Below, piece by piece: positions 33,292 through 41,650 of a stretch of DNA of 64,000 nt. A model generated the notes under the pieces. The model was not told the origin of the DNA. It ran no database searches and was given only the letters and a program-made list of their open reading frames with translations. A program made the translations under genes and the position numbers. Origin of the DNA: an uncultured Chloroflexota bacterium (GTDB lineage: Bacteria > Chloroflexota > UBA4733); NCBI GenBank assembly GCA_937967325.1, contig CALBSQ010000053.1, positions 16,506 through 80,505 of the forward strand. The letters run 5' to 3'. Each line of letters starts with the position of its first letter. Position 1 is the stretch's first letter.

Positions 33292-34491
33292 TTACGACCC
33301 TGCCGGGAGCCGGCCCTTCAGGTCGGCCGCTCGGAAAGGGCCAGGTTCGGCGATCAGGCGGCGCGCCGCCTCGACCTGGTCCCAGACGTTCCAGAGCAGC
33401 ACCCCGCGCACCCGCCCATCGCGAAGGTAGTACACCACGCCCTCGTGGAAGGGATCCTTCCAATCGGCGACCGTCTCCAGCCTGGCGTCCATCTCGCCGA
33501 CCGCTTCGTAGCCGAGGTCGAACAGGTCGGAGTAGAAGGAGGGTAGGTAGTCATAGGGCTGGGCGCGCCCAGCCATGGTGTGCCCAGCCCGCAGCCCCAT
33601 CGTGTTGGCATTGTCCTCGTGCTCCACCCGCATGCGCTGGCCCAGCGTGGGGTTGGTGAACGCTGCCACGTCGCCGGCGGCGTAGACGTTTGGATGACTG
33701 GTCCGCATGAGCGCATCCACGACCACGCCGTTGTCGACCGCCAGCCCGGCGGTCTGGGCGAGCTCGACGTTCGGTCGGATGCCCAGACCGGCCACCACGC
33801 CATCGACTTCGTGCTCTCGACCGGCCGAGGCGGAGGCGTCGCGCTCCTGCACCGCCATACGCTCCCCGCGGGTCTCGATGCCGACCACGGAGGCGCCCGC
33901 CCGCACGTCCACCCCCTTCTCGCGGTAGTAGTCGTTTAGGAAGCGAGCCAGATCCTCCGGGAACACCCGCGCGCCGATCCCCGCCTCGGGGAAGAGCATG
34001 GTCACCTGCTTGCCGTTCATCGCCAGCGCGGCGGCCACCTCCGAGCCGATGAACCCGCCGCCGATCACCGCGAACTGTTGGCGCTGGTCGGCCAGCGCGC
34101 GCAGCCGCCGGTACGTCTCTACCGTGCGATAGTAGATTATCCGGTCTCCGCCAAATGGCAGCGTGCGCGGTGTGCCACCCGTCGCCAATAGACACTGCTC
34201 AAAGGCGAAGGCGGTCCCCTGATCGTCGACCGCCTGCTTGTTGACGGGATCGAGGGACCGAACTTGGCGGCCGAGATGCCGGGTCACCCCCTCGTCGGTG
34301 CTGTGACGCCAGACGCTCTCCAGCGCGTCACCCTTCCACAACCCTTTCGAGAGGGGCGGGCGATTGTAGGGCGGATCGGGTTCCGCGCCGATCAGCCCGA
34401 TGGCGCCATCGGGGTCGACCTCCCGGATACCACCGGCCGCCGCGTCCGCGGACATGCCGCCACCAATGATGAGATAGTGATAGTGTGGCAT
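33292..34491 (-). CDS. NAD(P)/FAD-dependent ferredoxin-reductase-like oxidoreductase
   Basis: The start is the ATG at 34491, with GAGAGGAAC upstream; the product has 399 residues. It has an FAD fold YLIIGGGMSADAAAGGI, a second NAD(P) fold FAVIGGGFIGSEVAAAL, and the closing FAD motif NVYAAGDVAAFTNP. Order and length match AIFM3/rubredoxin- and ferredoxin-reductase family enzymes that pass electrons from NAD(P)H. Its nearest neighbours upstream, a MoaD-like carrier and a xanthine-dehydrogenase-type subunit on the same strand, suggest a possible redox partnership. Confidence 0.87.
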   Translation of the reverse strand: MPHYHYLIIGGGMSADAAAGGIREVDPDGAIGLIGAEPDPPYNRPPLSKGLWKGDALESVWRHSTDEGVTRHLGRQVRSLDPVNKQAVDDQGTAFAFEQCLLATGGTPRTLPFGGDRIIYYRTVETYRRLRALADQRQQFAVIGGGFIGSEVAAALAMNGKQVTMLFPEAGIGARVFPEDLARFLNDYYREKGVDVRAGASVVGIETRGERMAVQERDASASAGREHEVDGVVAGLGIRPNVELAQTAGLAVDNGVVVDALMRTSHPNVYAAGDVAAFTNPTLGQRMRVEHEDNANTMGLRAGHTMAGRAQPYDYLPSFYSDLFDLGYEAVGEMDARLETVADWKDPFHEGVVYYLRDGRVRGVLLWNVWDQVEAARRLIAEPGPFRAADLKGRLPAGS

Positions 34492-34729
34492 CGTGACGTT
34501 CCTCTCCCGCCGCCTGAGCCGGGCAGTGGCGCTCAGGCGGCGCCAGCCAGCCCGGACAAGGCGCGACACACGCACCTACACGCTGAAAGTGTAGTCTACG
34601 GCGCGATGTCTCGTGGTGTTGCACACTCCGCTGATGCGTTCCTACGATGCTCGCACGGGCTGCTGGCCGATGGAGTCGGCTGCCATTGCATGGCATGCTT
34701 GTCGCGGTCGATCCGCGACGGTCGAATCG

Positions 34730-35032
34730 TTAGCCGCCCGGCTCCGAGGATGCACTATCGGCAAGCCTGGCGCCGCCGGATATGGCCGGCGTGATGTGCA
34801 GCTCACTCTCTAGGCCCACTGGCTGGAGCAGGCCCTGCGTCCCCACGACGCCGTCGACGGCGACCGCGATGCCGGGCTGCAAGCGGTCACCATCGCAGAC
34901 CCGCTGGCGGATACCGGGATACTGCCGATCGAGCGCGGCGATCACCTCGCCCACCGTAGCGCCCGGCGCCGTTACCTGTTTTTGGCCGGACGTGAGTGGT
35001 CGCAGCAGCGACGGGATCCAAACGGTTGCCAT
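34730..35032 (-). CDS. MoaD/ThiS-like sulfur carrier, extended tail
   Basis: The 100-residue protein has the beta-grasp pattern VWIPSLLRPLTSGQKQV, ATVGEVIAALDRQYPGI, GIAVAVDGVV and SELHITPAISGG. In the family the di-glycine is the very end and is thiocarboxylated. Here it sits at residues 86-87 and is followed by a tail that itself ends in GG (99-100). The gene begins 10 bases after the molybdopterin-enzyme gene, so the two form an operon. It probably supplies sulfur for the molybdenum cofactor or a related modification. Confidence 0.82.
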   Translation of the reverse strand: MATVWIPSLLRPLTSGQKQVTAPGATVGEVIAALDRQYPGIRQRVCDGDRLQPGIAVAVDGVVGTQGLLQPVGLESELHITPAISGGARLADSASSEPGG

Positions 35033-35042
35033 GGCGCCAGCC

Positions 35043-37334
35043 TCAGATCTTGCCCAGGGCCTCTAGGACCACGGCGGGTGACATTGGCAGTTGGCGGATG
35101 CGCGTGCCGGTGGCGTGAGCAATGGCGTTGGCGATGGCGGCCATCGGTGGCACGATCGGCACCTCGCCGACGCCGCGCACGCCGTAGGGGTGGCCGGGAT
35201 TGGGGACTTCGACGATGAGAGCCTCGATCATCGGCACGTCCAGCGCGGTGGGCAGGCGATAGTCCAGCAGGGTTGGGTTGCGCATGCGGCCTTGGGCGTC
35301 GTAGTCGTAGGCTTCGTTGAGCGCCCAGCCGATCCCTTGCGCGGCGCCGCCCTGCATTTGTCCCTCGACGTAGCTCGGGTGGATGGCGGTGCCGGCATCC
35401 TGGACCGCCGTATAGCGCAGAATCTCCGTCTTACCGGTATCGGGGTCGACCTCCACGTCGACGATGTGGGTGGCAAAGGCGCCGCCGACGCCCTCCGGCT
35501 TGGCGGTACCACGCCCGACGACCGGCCCACCCGTATCGTCGAGCTTGTCGGCGATCTCGCGAAACGTCATCCGCATGCTCGGGTCGCTCGTGTTGCGCAG
35601 CGCTCCGCCAACGTAGACCACCTGGTCCGGCAGCACGCCCCAGACCAGCGCTGCCCGCTCGATGAGCTGGCGGCGGATGTCCAGGCCGGCCAGGTAGGCG
35701 GCCCAGCCGGTGGCGAAGGTGACGCGACTGCCGCCGGTTACGTCGGTGTGGCCGACGGAGTCGGTGTCGCCGACCGAAGGATGGATATCCTCGACCGGTA
35801 TTCCCAGCGTTTCGGCGAGCTGCATGGCGATCGACGTCCGTGTGCCGCCGATATCGGTGGAGCCCTCGATCAGGGTGACGGTGCCGTCGGCGTTGACATG
35901 GGCGGAGGCGCTGGACTTGAGGCCGACGTTGAACCAGAAGCCCGAAGCCACGCCGCGGCCGCGGTACGGGCCGGTCAGCGGCGACTGCCAGTGCTCCGAC
36001 TGCTCGGCGGTTTCCAGGCACTCCAAGTTGCCGACGCGCGGGAAGGGCTTGCCGTCGACCTGGCGCGTGCCTTCCTTGGAGGCGTTCAGCCTGCGGAAGG
36101 CGATGGGGTCCATGCCGAGCTGTTCGGCCAGCTCGTCGACCAGCGTCTCCATGGCAAAAGCGGCGGCCGGGGCCCCTGGAGCGCGGTAGGCGAAGACACG
36201 CGGTTTGTTGACCACCACGTCATAGCCATCGATGCGTAGGTTCGGCACGTCGTAGGGGGCCAGGATGCACTCCGTAGCGGCGCCGACGGGCGAGCCGGGG
36301 TAGGCGCCGGCCTCGTAGGCCAGGTAGGCCTGCACGGCGGTGAGGCGGCCATCTGTGGTGGCGCCTACCTTCAGCTTGATGTAGGTCCCGGAGGTAGGCC
36401 CGGTACCCTCGAACACCTCCGACCTGGACATCGCCATCTTGACGGGACGGCCGGACTTCTTGGACAGCAGCGCGGCGACCGGCTCCAGGTAGACGGGGAT
36501 CTTGCCGCCGAAGCCGCCGCCGATCTCCATCGGCACGACCTTGATCTGGGACAGCGGCAGGCGCAGCAGCTTGGCCAGCTCCTCGCGAGCGCTGAAGGCG
36601 CCCTGGGTGCTGGTCCAGACGGTCAGAAAGCCCTCGGGCGACCAGAGGGCCGAACCGTTCTGCGGCTCGATGTAGCCCTGATGAACCATGGTCGTGGTGT
36701 ACTCGCGCTCCAACACAACGTCCGCCTTGGCGAAGCCCTCGTCGACGTCGCCCTGCTCGTGCTGCTGCCACTCGGCAACATTGCTGGGCCGCTTCGACGG
36801 ACCGGCCAGCGATTTGGTGTGGCGGGTGTCGTCCAGCAGTGGCGCGTCTTCCTGCATCGCGGCACGCACATCGAGGACGGGTGGCAGCTCCTCGTACTCC
36901 ACCTTGATCAGCGCCAGGGCCTCCTCGGCGGTGTGGGGGTCAGTGGCGGCCACGGCCGCGATGGCGTGACCACGATAGAGTGCCTTGTGCGAGGCCAGGA
37001 TGTTGTCACGCAAGTCACTGAGCGTGCCGCCGCCCTCACCAAGGTCCACGTGCTCATCGCCCACTTCGGGGAGGTCGGCGGTGGTAACGACCGCTTTCAC
37101 GCCCGGCAGCTTCTCGGCGGCGCTGGTGTCGATGTCCTTGATCACCGCGTGGGCAAAAGGACTGCGCAGCACCTTGCCATGCAGCATGGCCGGCAGGATG
37201 ACGTCGGCGCCGTACTTGGCGCGTCCCGTCACCTTATCCACGCCATCGTGGCGGATTGGCCGGGTGCCGATCACCTGATATTCCGACTGCTTGGGCGATT
37301 GCACCCGCGTACGGGGCCGATCCTCGACGACCAT
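35043..37334 (-). CDS. Xanthine dehydrogenase-family molybdopterin-binding subunit, orphan
   Basis: The 763-residue protein matches the large (molybdenum) subunit. It starts QVIGTRPIRHDGVDKVTGRA, has the substrate-channel MEIGGGFGGK motif near residue 270, and the catalytic glutamate near the end in VRGVGEVPIVPP. It hydroxylates an aldehyde or heterocycle using water. The usual FAD and 2Fe-2S subunits are not encoded next to it. A MoaD-like gene follows directly. The reductase gene further downstream could replace the missing electron partner. Confidence 0.9.
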   Translation of the reverse strand: MVVEDRPRTRVQSPKQSEYQVIGTRPIRHDGVDKVTGRAKYGADVILPAMLHGKVLRSPFAHAVIKDIDTSAAEKLPGVKAVVTTADLPEVGDEHVDLGEGGGTLSDLRDNILASHKALYRGHAIAAVAATDPHTAEEALALIKVEYEELPPVLDVRAAMQEDAPLLDDTRHTKSLAGPSKRPSNVAEWQQHEQGDVDEGFAKADVVLEREYTTTMVHQGYIEPQNGSALWSPEGFLTVWTSTQGAFSAREELAKLLRLPLSQIKVVPMEIGGGFGGKIPVYLEPVAALLSKKSGRPVKMAMSRSEVFEGTGPTSGTYIKLKVGATTDGRLTAVQAYLAYEAGAYPGSPVGAATECILAPYDVPNLRIDGYDVVVNKPRVFAYRAPGAPAAAFAMETLVDELAEQLGMDPIAFRRLNASKEGTRQVDGKPFPRVGNLECLETAEQSEHWQSPLTGPYRGRGVASGFWFNVGLKSSASAHVNADGTVTLIEGSTDIGGTRTSIAMQLAETLGIPVEDIHPSVGDTDSVGHTDVTGGSRVTFATGWAAYLAGLDIRRQLIERAALVWGVLPDQVVYVGGALRNTSDPSMRMTFREIADKLDDTGGPVVGRGTAKPEGVGGAFATHIVDVEVDPDTGKTEILRYTAVQDAGTAIHPSYVEGQMQGGAAQGIGWALNEAYDYDAQGRMRNPTLLDYRLPTALDVPMIEALIVEVPNPGHPYGVRGVGEVPIVPPMAAIANAIAHATGTRIRQLPMSPAVVLEALGKI

Positions 37335-37468
37335 GGGTTTGCTCCCTCCACTGGCGCCAGCTGCTCACCGCCATCCGGTTGCGGCACTCATGGTGGGATG
37401 TGTCGGGGCGGGCGTCAAGTGCGGTTAGAGTTGTCGCTGCCGTCACCATGCCGTAAGGGCGGCTCCCC

Positions 37469-38165
37469 GTGGCCGCCACGTCGGACGAAGCAACGGCGCT
37501 GCGCGCCCGCCTCGGTTTCCACCAGGCCGTGCGCGCCCGCCTGCGCAAGGTCAGCGTCGATGCCGAGCAGGAGCGCGAGGATCTCGACGTCGCGATCCGG
37601 CAGATTGTCTCCGGCGTCGTGTACTCGGAGGAGGTCGTAGACATCTTCGGCGCGGCGGGACTGCAGACGCCGGACATCTCCATCCTCTCCGATGAGTTCC
37701 TTGCCCAGGCGCAGCGACTGCCGCACCGCAACCTGGCGCTGGAGCTGCTGCGCAAGGTGCTCACCGACGAGATCGCCGTCCGCTCCCGGACCAGCCTGGT
37801 GCAGTCGCGCACCTTCTCGGAGATGCTGGCCCAAACGATCCGGCGCTACCAGGACCGCTCCATCGAGACTGCACAGGTAATCGTGGAATTGATTGACCTG
37901 GCCAAGGAGATGCGCTCCGCGCAACGACGCGGCGAGGCGCTGGGCCTGAGTGACGACGAGCTCGCCTTCTACGATGCGCTGTCAAGTACCAGCGGCACGG
38001 TAATCACGCTCAGCGAGGAGCAGCTCAAGGCGCTGGCCCGCGCCGTTACCGACGCTGTGCGCCGTAACGCCTCCATCGACTGGACCATGCGGGAGAGCGC
38101 ACGCGCGAAGCTGCGTCGGTCGGTGCGCATGGTGCTGCGTCGCCACGGCTACCCGCCGGCCGCGC
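37469..38165 (+). pseudogene. Type I restriction enzyme HsdR, C-terminal fragment
   Basis: The frame reads RLGFHQAVRARLRKVSVDAEQ, LDVAIRQIVSGVVYSEEVVD, IFGAAGLQTPDISILSDEFL and ALELLRKVLTDEI, ending in VRMVLRRHGYPP. This is the C-terminal helical domain of HsdR subunits that contacts the methylase core. The nuclease and helicase domains are absent, and the frame upstream is closed by a stop. At about 38165 the match ends where the oppositely oriented oxidoreductase gene begins. No hsdM or hsdS is present. Confidence 0.75.
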
Positions 38166-38167
38166 CG

Positions 38168-39301
38168 CTAACAAGGATGCAGAGACGCGCCATACGGGTG
38201 CTCGCGCCGCTGGAGTGGCAGCTCCACTCGCCCACCGGCGGCGTGCGCCGCGGCCACTGCCTGGATCAACTCGAGAGCCGCGCGCGCCGCGTCACCGCTG
38301 GTGATGGGCTCACGGCCCTGTTCGACGGCGGTAAGCAGATCGCGGACGACACGCTGGTTCGCCCGCAGGGTCAGCTCGCCCGCGCTCAACGGCGCTGCAC
38401 CCGGCGCCTCTCCGGGTCCGGCGTCGGGCACGTCGACCGGTTCCCAGTGATCTCCCGTCGCGCCTGGCGCCGCATAGGGAAACGGGTAACGGCATAGCCG
38501 CTTGGTGAAGCCGCCGCTCAGCGAGAGCTGGCCGCGCTCGCCCACGAGGATGATCCCATAGGGACCCTCGTCGTTGCCCAGGTTAGCGAAGGTCTCGAAA
38601 AGGCCGAGCACGTCATCGGCGAATCCGTAGGTGGCGCGCAAGCCATCGCCCGCAATGGGTCCGATCTCCTCGTCCCCTGGGCGGAAGTCGGTTGGCTCCG
38701 CCTGGCGAGAGCCGACGAGGATCTCCCCGGCTGCCCAGGAAGCATCGCCTGCGAAGTAGCGCATCAAGTCGAGGACATGTGTGCCCAGCACCATGAGATC
38801 CTGCCCGCCGCCGCGATGATCCATCTTGCCGAAGGCGCGGACCAGGCGCAGGCGGCCGATGGAGCCTTCCTGGGCGAGGCGACCAGCGTGGAGGGTGGCC
38901 GGGTGCAGGCGGGTCTGGTGGGCGACTGCCACCTTCACCCCGGCGCGGCCCGAGGCGTCAAGGATCGTGTCGGCCTCCGCCACTGTCGCCGCCAACGGCT
39001 TCTCGATGAGGAGGTGCGCCCCCACCTCCGCCGCCGCTGTCGCCATCGCCACCCGCTCGCCGACCCAGCGCGGCGCGATCACCGTCAGGTCGGGGCGCTC
39101 CCGCGTCAGCATCTCCCGGTAATCGGCATAGACACCGTGGGCGCCAGTGCGAGTTTGCGCCGCCTGGCGGCCGGCCTCGTCGGGATCGGCCACGGCCACG
39201 ATCTCGACCCCGGGAAGTCCAACGAGGGCAACATCCAATCCATGGCCATAGTTTCCGCGGCCGGTGTGGCCAATGATCGCCGCTCGGTATCGGCCTGCCA
39301 T
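38168..39301 (-). CDS. Gfo/Idh/MocA family oxidoreductase
   Basis: The 377-residue protein has an N-terminal NAD(P) fold (YRAAIIGHTGRGNYGHG, then VEIVAVADPD), the catalytic-lysine motif LLIEKPLAAT near residue 100, and a C-terminal beta-sheet domain. It would oxidise or reduce a sugar or cyclitol hydroxyl with NAD(P). Its ATG overlaps the stop of the next upstream gene, another member of the same family, so the two are made together and may act in sequence. Confidence 0.88.
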   Translation of the reverse strand: MAGRYRAAIIGHTGRGNYGHGLDVALVGLPGVEIVAVADPDEAGRQAAQTRTGAHGVYADYREMLTRERPDLTVIAPRWVGERVAMATAAAEVGAHLLIEKPLAATVAEADTILDASGRAGVKVAVAHQTRLHPATLHAGRLAQEGSIGRLRLVRAFGKMDHRGGGQDLMVLGTHVLDLMRYFAGDASWAAGEILVGSRQAEPTDFRPGDEEIGPIAGDGLRATYGFADDVLGLFETFANLGNDEGPYGIILVGERGQLSLSGGFTKRLCRYPFPYAAPGATGDHWEPVDVPDAGPGEAPGAAPLSAGELTLRANQRVVRDLLTAVEQGREPITSGDAARAALELIQAVAAAHAAGGRVELPLQRREHPYGASLHPC

Positions 39302-40374
39302 CAGTAGTCCTCCACGGGGAAACGCACCGGCGCCCCACCCGCCGCGCTGGATTGCAAGATGCCCAGCAGGATCGACAGCGTCCGGCGGCCGTCTTCACCG
39401 GTGGAGGAGCCGGTGCCGCCGCGCTCGATCAGGCCGATCAGCTCGTCGATGGCGGCGGACATGTCGCTCTGCGTGGTGTGCGGTGAGGCAAGGCGGTAGG
39501 TGGCGGACTGACCACTATCCAGCGTGCGCCAGACCTCGCCGGCGTTGGCGCCGACGCGGATGCGGCCACGCTCGCCCACCAGATCCAGCTCGAAGTTGCC
39601 CATGGTTCGCTTGGAGGCGTTGATGAAGGCGCGCACGCCATTCTCGAAGTGGAGGTAGGCGCTGCCGCCGGGATCGGTCGCTGGGTCGCGGCCGCCGTCG
39701 CCGGCATAGCGCGGACCGTAGGCGCGGTGCTCGTCGTCCAGCTCGCCTGTGACCCAGGCGAGATCGGACTCCGCAAAGAAGCAGACCGTGTCCACCAGGT
39801 GCGTGCCATTCCGGAACAGCATGGCACGAGGTCCGCCCAGCGTGGCGACGACCGTGCGCAGGGGGCCGATCTCGCCGGCTCGTACCAGCCGGCGCGCCTC
39901 CAGGAAGTCGGGGTACCAGCGCCGCGTGTGGTCGATCAGCAGCGGCACGCCGCGCTCGCGACAAGCGGCGAGCATGCGGTCGGCATCCGCCAGCGTCGTG
40001 GCGATCGGCTTCTCGCAGAAGATGCCCTTGACGCCCGACGCGACGGCGTCCACCACGATCTGCGCGTGCCGGTGATCGGACGTGACGACGCTGAGCAGGT
40101 CGATTCGCTCCTGAGCCAGCATCTCATGAACATCGGTGTAGCCCCGCGCCTCGGGGAACGCGGCCTTCCAGGAGTCCTGGAATTTGTCCAACAGCGCCGG
40201 CAGCAGGTCGCACACGGCGACGACGCTGGTCCGCGGATCCCTCGCGTAAGCGTGGGCGTGTGAGTGGGGCATACTGCTGCCCAGCACCGCGTCGGGCGCG
40301 CGCCCGGGCGCGGATGCGCCAATGCCGGTGAGGCCGACAATGGCTGCATGGTAGGTTTGAGTTTGGTCAGGCAT
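39301..40374 (-). CDS. Gfo/Idh/MocA family oxidoreductase
   Basis: The 357-residue protein begins YHAAIVGLTGIGASAPG. It has a lysine motif IFCEKPIATTLAD near residue 120 and a sugar-binding C-terminal domain (HFENGVRAFINASKRTM). It is the first gene of the pair and overlaps the second at the stop/start. These enzymes often form two-step oxidation and reduction routes that epimerise or deoxygenate sugars. No transporter lies adjacent. Confidence 0.88.
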   Translation of the reverse strand: MPDQTQTYHAAIVGLTGIGASAPGRAPDAVLGSSMPHSHAHAYARDPRTSVVAVCDLLPALLDKFQDSWKAAFPEARGYTDVHEMLAQERIDLLSVVTSDHRHAQIVVDAVASGVKGIFCEKPIATTLADADRMLAACRERGVPLLIDHTRRWYPDFLEARRLVRAGEIGPLRTVVATLGGPRAMLFRNGTHLVDTVCFFAESDLAWVTGELDDEHRAYGPRYAGDGGRDPATDPGGSAYLHFENGVRAFINASKRTMGNFELDLVGERGRIRVGANAGEVWRTLDSGQSATYRLASPHTTQSDMSAAIDELIGLIERGGTGSSTGEDGRRTLSILLGILQSSAAGGAPVRFPVEDY

Positions 40375-40448
40375 TGTTCCTCCTTATCCTGCCCGACTGT
40401 ACGGACGCCGGCATCCGCCGTCAATGCCAAGGTCGCTTTGAGCGCCGC

Positions 40449-41510
40449 TCAGCGAGATTCAGGCCGAGGAACGCCTGTTGATACTGGCGGCGCCGCCAGC
40501 GCCCGGCGCGCCACCGTTTCTGCCGGCAGGGAGAAGCGGTCGAAGGCCTCGCGCAGGTGCTGCTTGGTGTACTGGGCGTAGATCTTCTTGGTCGTCTCGG
40601 GCGAGGCGTGGCCCAGGATGTCCTGCACCTCGGAGAGCTGGGCGCCGTTATTTAACATAACACGAGCCTTCAAGTGGCGCAGGTGGTGGGTCTTGACCTC
40701 GACGCCGGCGAGCCGACCGTACTTGCGCACGACGCCCCAGACCGACTGCGGTGATAGCCGCCAGCGCTCCCCGCGTGAACCCGGTAGGCCGCGCCCGTCG
40801 TCGTGGCGGAGAAACAGGGGCAGGTAGGAGTCGCCGCGCTCGCGCAGGTAGGAGCGGATGGCGGCGAGAGAGGGGGCATCGAAGAAGACGGTGCGCTCCT
40901 TGTCGCCTTTGCCGGTAATCAAGCCCTCATCCACCCGACCGTCATGCACGTCGGTGCGATTCAGACGCGAGAGCTCGTCGCGGCGCAGCGCGGTGGCGTA
41001 GAGCGTGGTCAGCAGCGCGCGGTCGCGCAGGAGGGCGAGCCGCGCTTGGGTGTTGGCGCCATCGGAGAGGGGTACGTCGATATTATTGACATAAGTCACC
41101 GAGAGCGCCACGGCGTCGTCCACCCGCGGCGTCTTGTAGGGGACGCGGCCGATCAGCTCGCGCAGTCCGTCCTTGATACGCTCGAAGGAGAGATCGGGCG
41201 GCAGCCAGCGCTGGCGGTCCAGGTAGCGGAAGAAGGCCCGGACGGACGTGACATAAGCGACGCATGTAGCCCGATGGTCGCGTCCGCGCTCGCGCAGCAG
41301 CCAGGCGTAGAAGCGCTCCAGTGCGTCGGCCGGTAGCTGGTCGGTGGAGGCGGTCGCCAGATCGACGCCGAGCGCGGGCAGGAACTCGCCGAAACGTCGG
41401 AGCGCGGAGGCGTAGTTGGTGGCCGTGCGCGGTGACTTGGCGATGAGGGTCGCCTGGAAGGCGGCGATGGCGTCGGAGAGGAGGGGGGCGGTCGGCACGG
41501 CAAGGGTCAT
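40449..41510 (-). CDS. Tyrosine recombinase/integrase (XerC-like)
   Basis: The 353-residue protein has an N-terminal SAM-like DNA-binding domain (SPRTATNYASALRRFGEFL). The catalytic residues are in order: Arg in ATALRRDELSRL, Lys in GKGDKERTV, the HxLRH motif in THHLRHLKARVML, His in ILGHASPETT and the nucleophilic Tyr in KKIYAQY. It cuts and joins DNA at short inverted-repeat sites. It lies next to parB/parA and 16 bases downstream of a lox/dif-like inverted repeat. A role in resolving multimers of the replicon or in integration of an element fits. Confidence 0.9.
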   Translation of the reverse strand: MTLAVPTAPLLSDAIAAFQATLIAKSPRTATNYASALRRFGEFLPALGVDLATASTDQLPADALERFYAWLLRERGRDHRATCVAYVTSVRAFFRYLDRQRWLPPDLSFERIKDGLRELIGRVPYKTPRVDDAVALSVTYVNNIDVPLSDGANTQARLALLRDRALLTTLYATALRRDELSRLNRTDVHDGRVDEGLITGKGDKERTVFFDAPSLAAIRSYLRERGDSYLPLFLRHDDGRGLPGSRGERWRLSPQSVWGVVRKYGRLAGVEVKTHHLRHLKARVMLNNGAQLSEVQDILGHASPETTKKIYAQYTKQHLREAFDRFSLPAETVARRALAAPPVSTGVPRPESR

Positions 41511-41526
41511 ACGTCGCCTCCCCGGT

Positions 41527-41560
41527 TGTGGTAGATATTATTCACCTAATAGCTACCACA
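41527..41560. promoter_or_regulatory. Lox/dif-like inverted repeat, candidate recombinase site
   Basis: Arms TGTGGTAGATATTA (41527-41540) and TAATAGCTACCACA (41547-41560) are complementary in 13 of 14 positions around a 6-base centre, TTCACC. It is AT-rich in a GC-rich region and starts 16 bases upstream of the recombinase start codon. The geometry is that of a tyrosine-recombinase core site; an operator for the recombinase gene is the alternative. Confidence 0.6.
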
Positions 41561-41650
41561 TGGTCCGGATTGCTCGAACGCCAAGTGGACATAAGTGCCG
41601 CCGGGCGCCGCTTTCCGCCGCGTGTCGGACGCACCACGGCGATGCTCGCA

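Noticed and set aside
37335..38165. Active type I restriction system
   Set aside because: Only the C-terminal domain of HsdR is present. There is no nuclease or helicase part and no hsdM or hsdS gene in the window.
41077..41100. Second copy of the recombinase site inside the recombinase gene (GATATTATTGACATAAGTCACC)
   Set aside because: It shares the GATATTATT word and is AT-rich, but it lacks the inverted arms, so the resemblance is probably chance.
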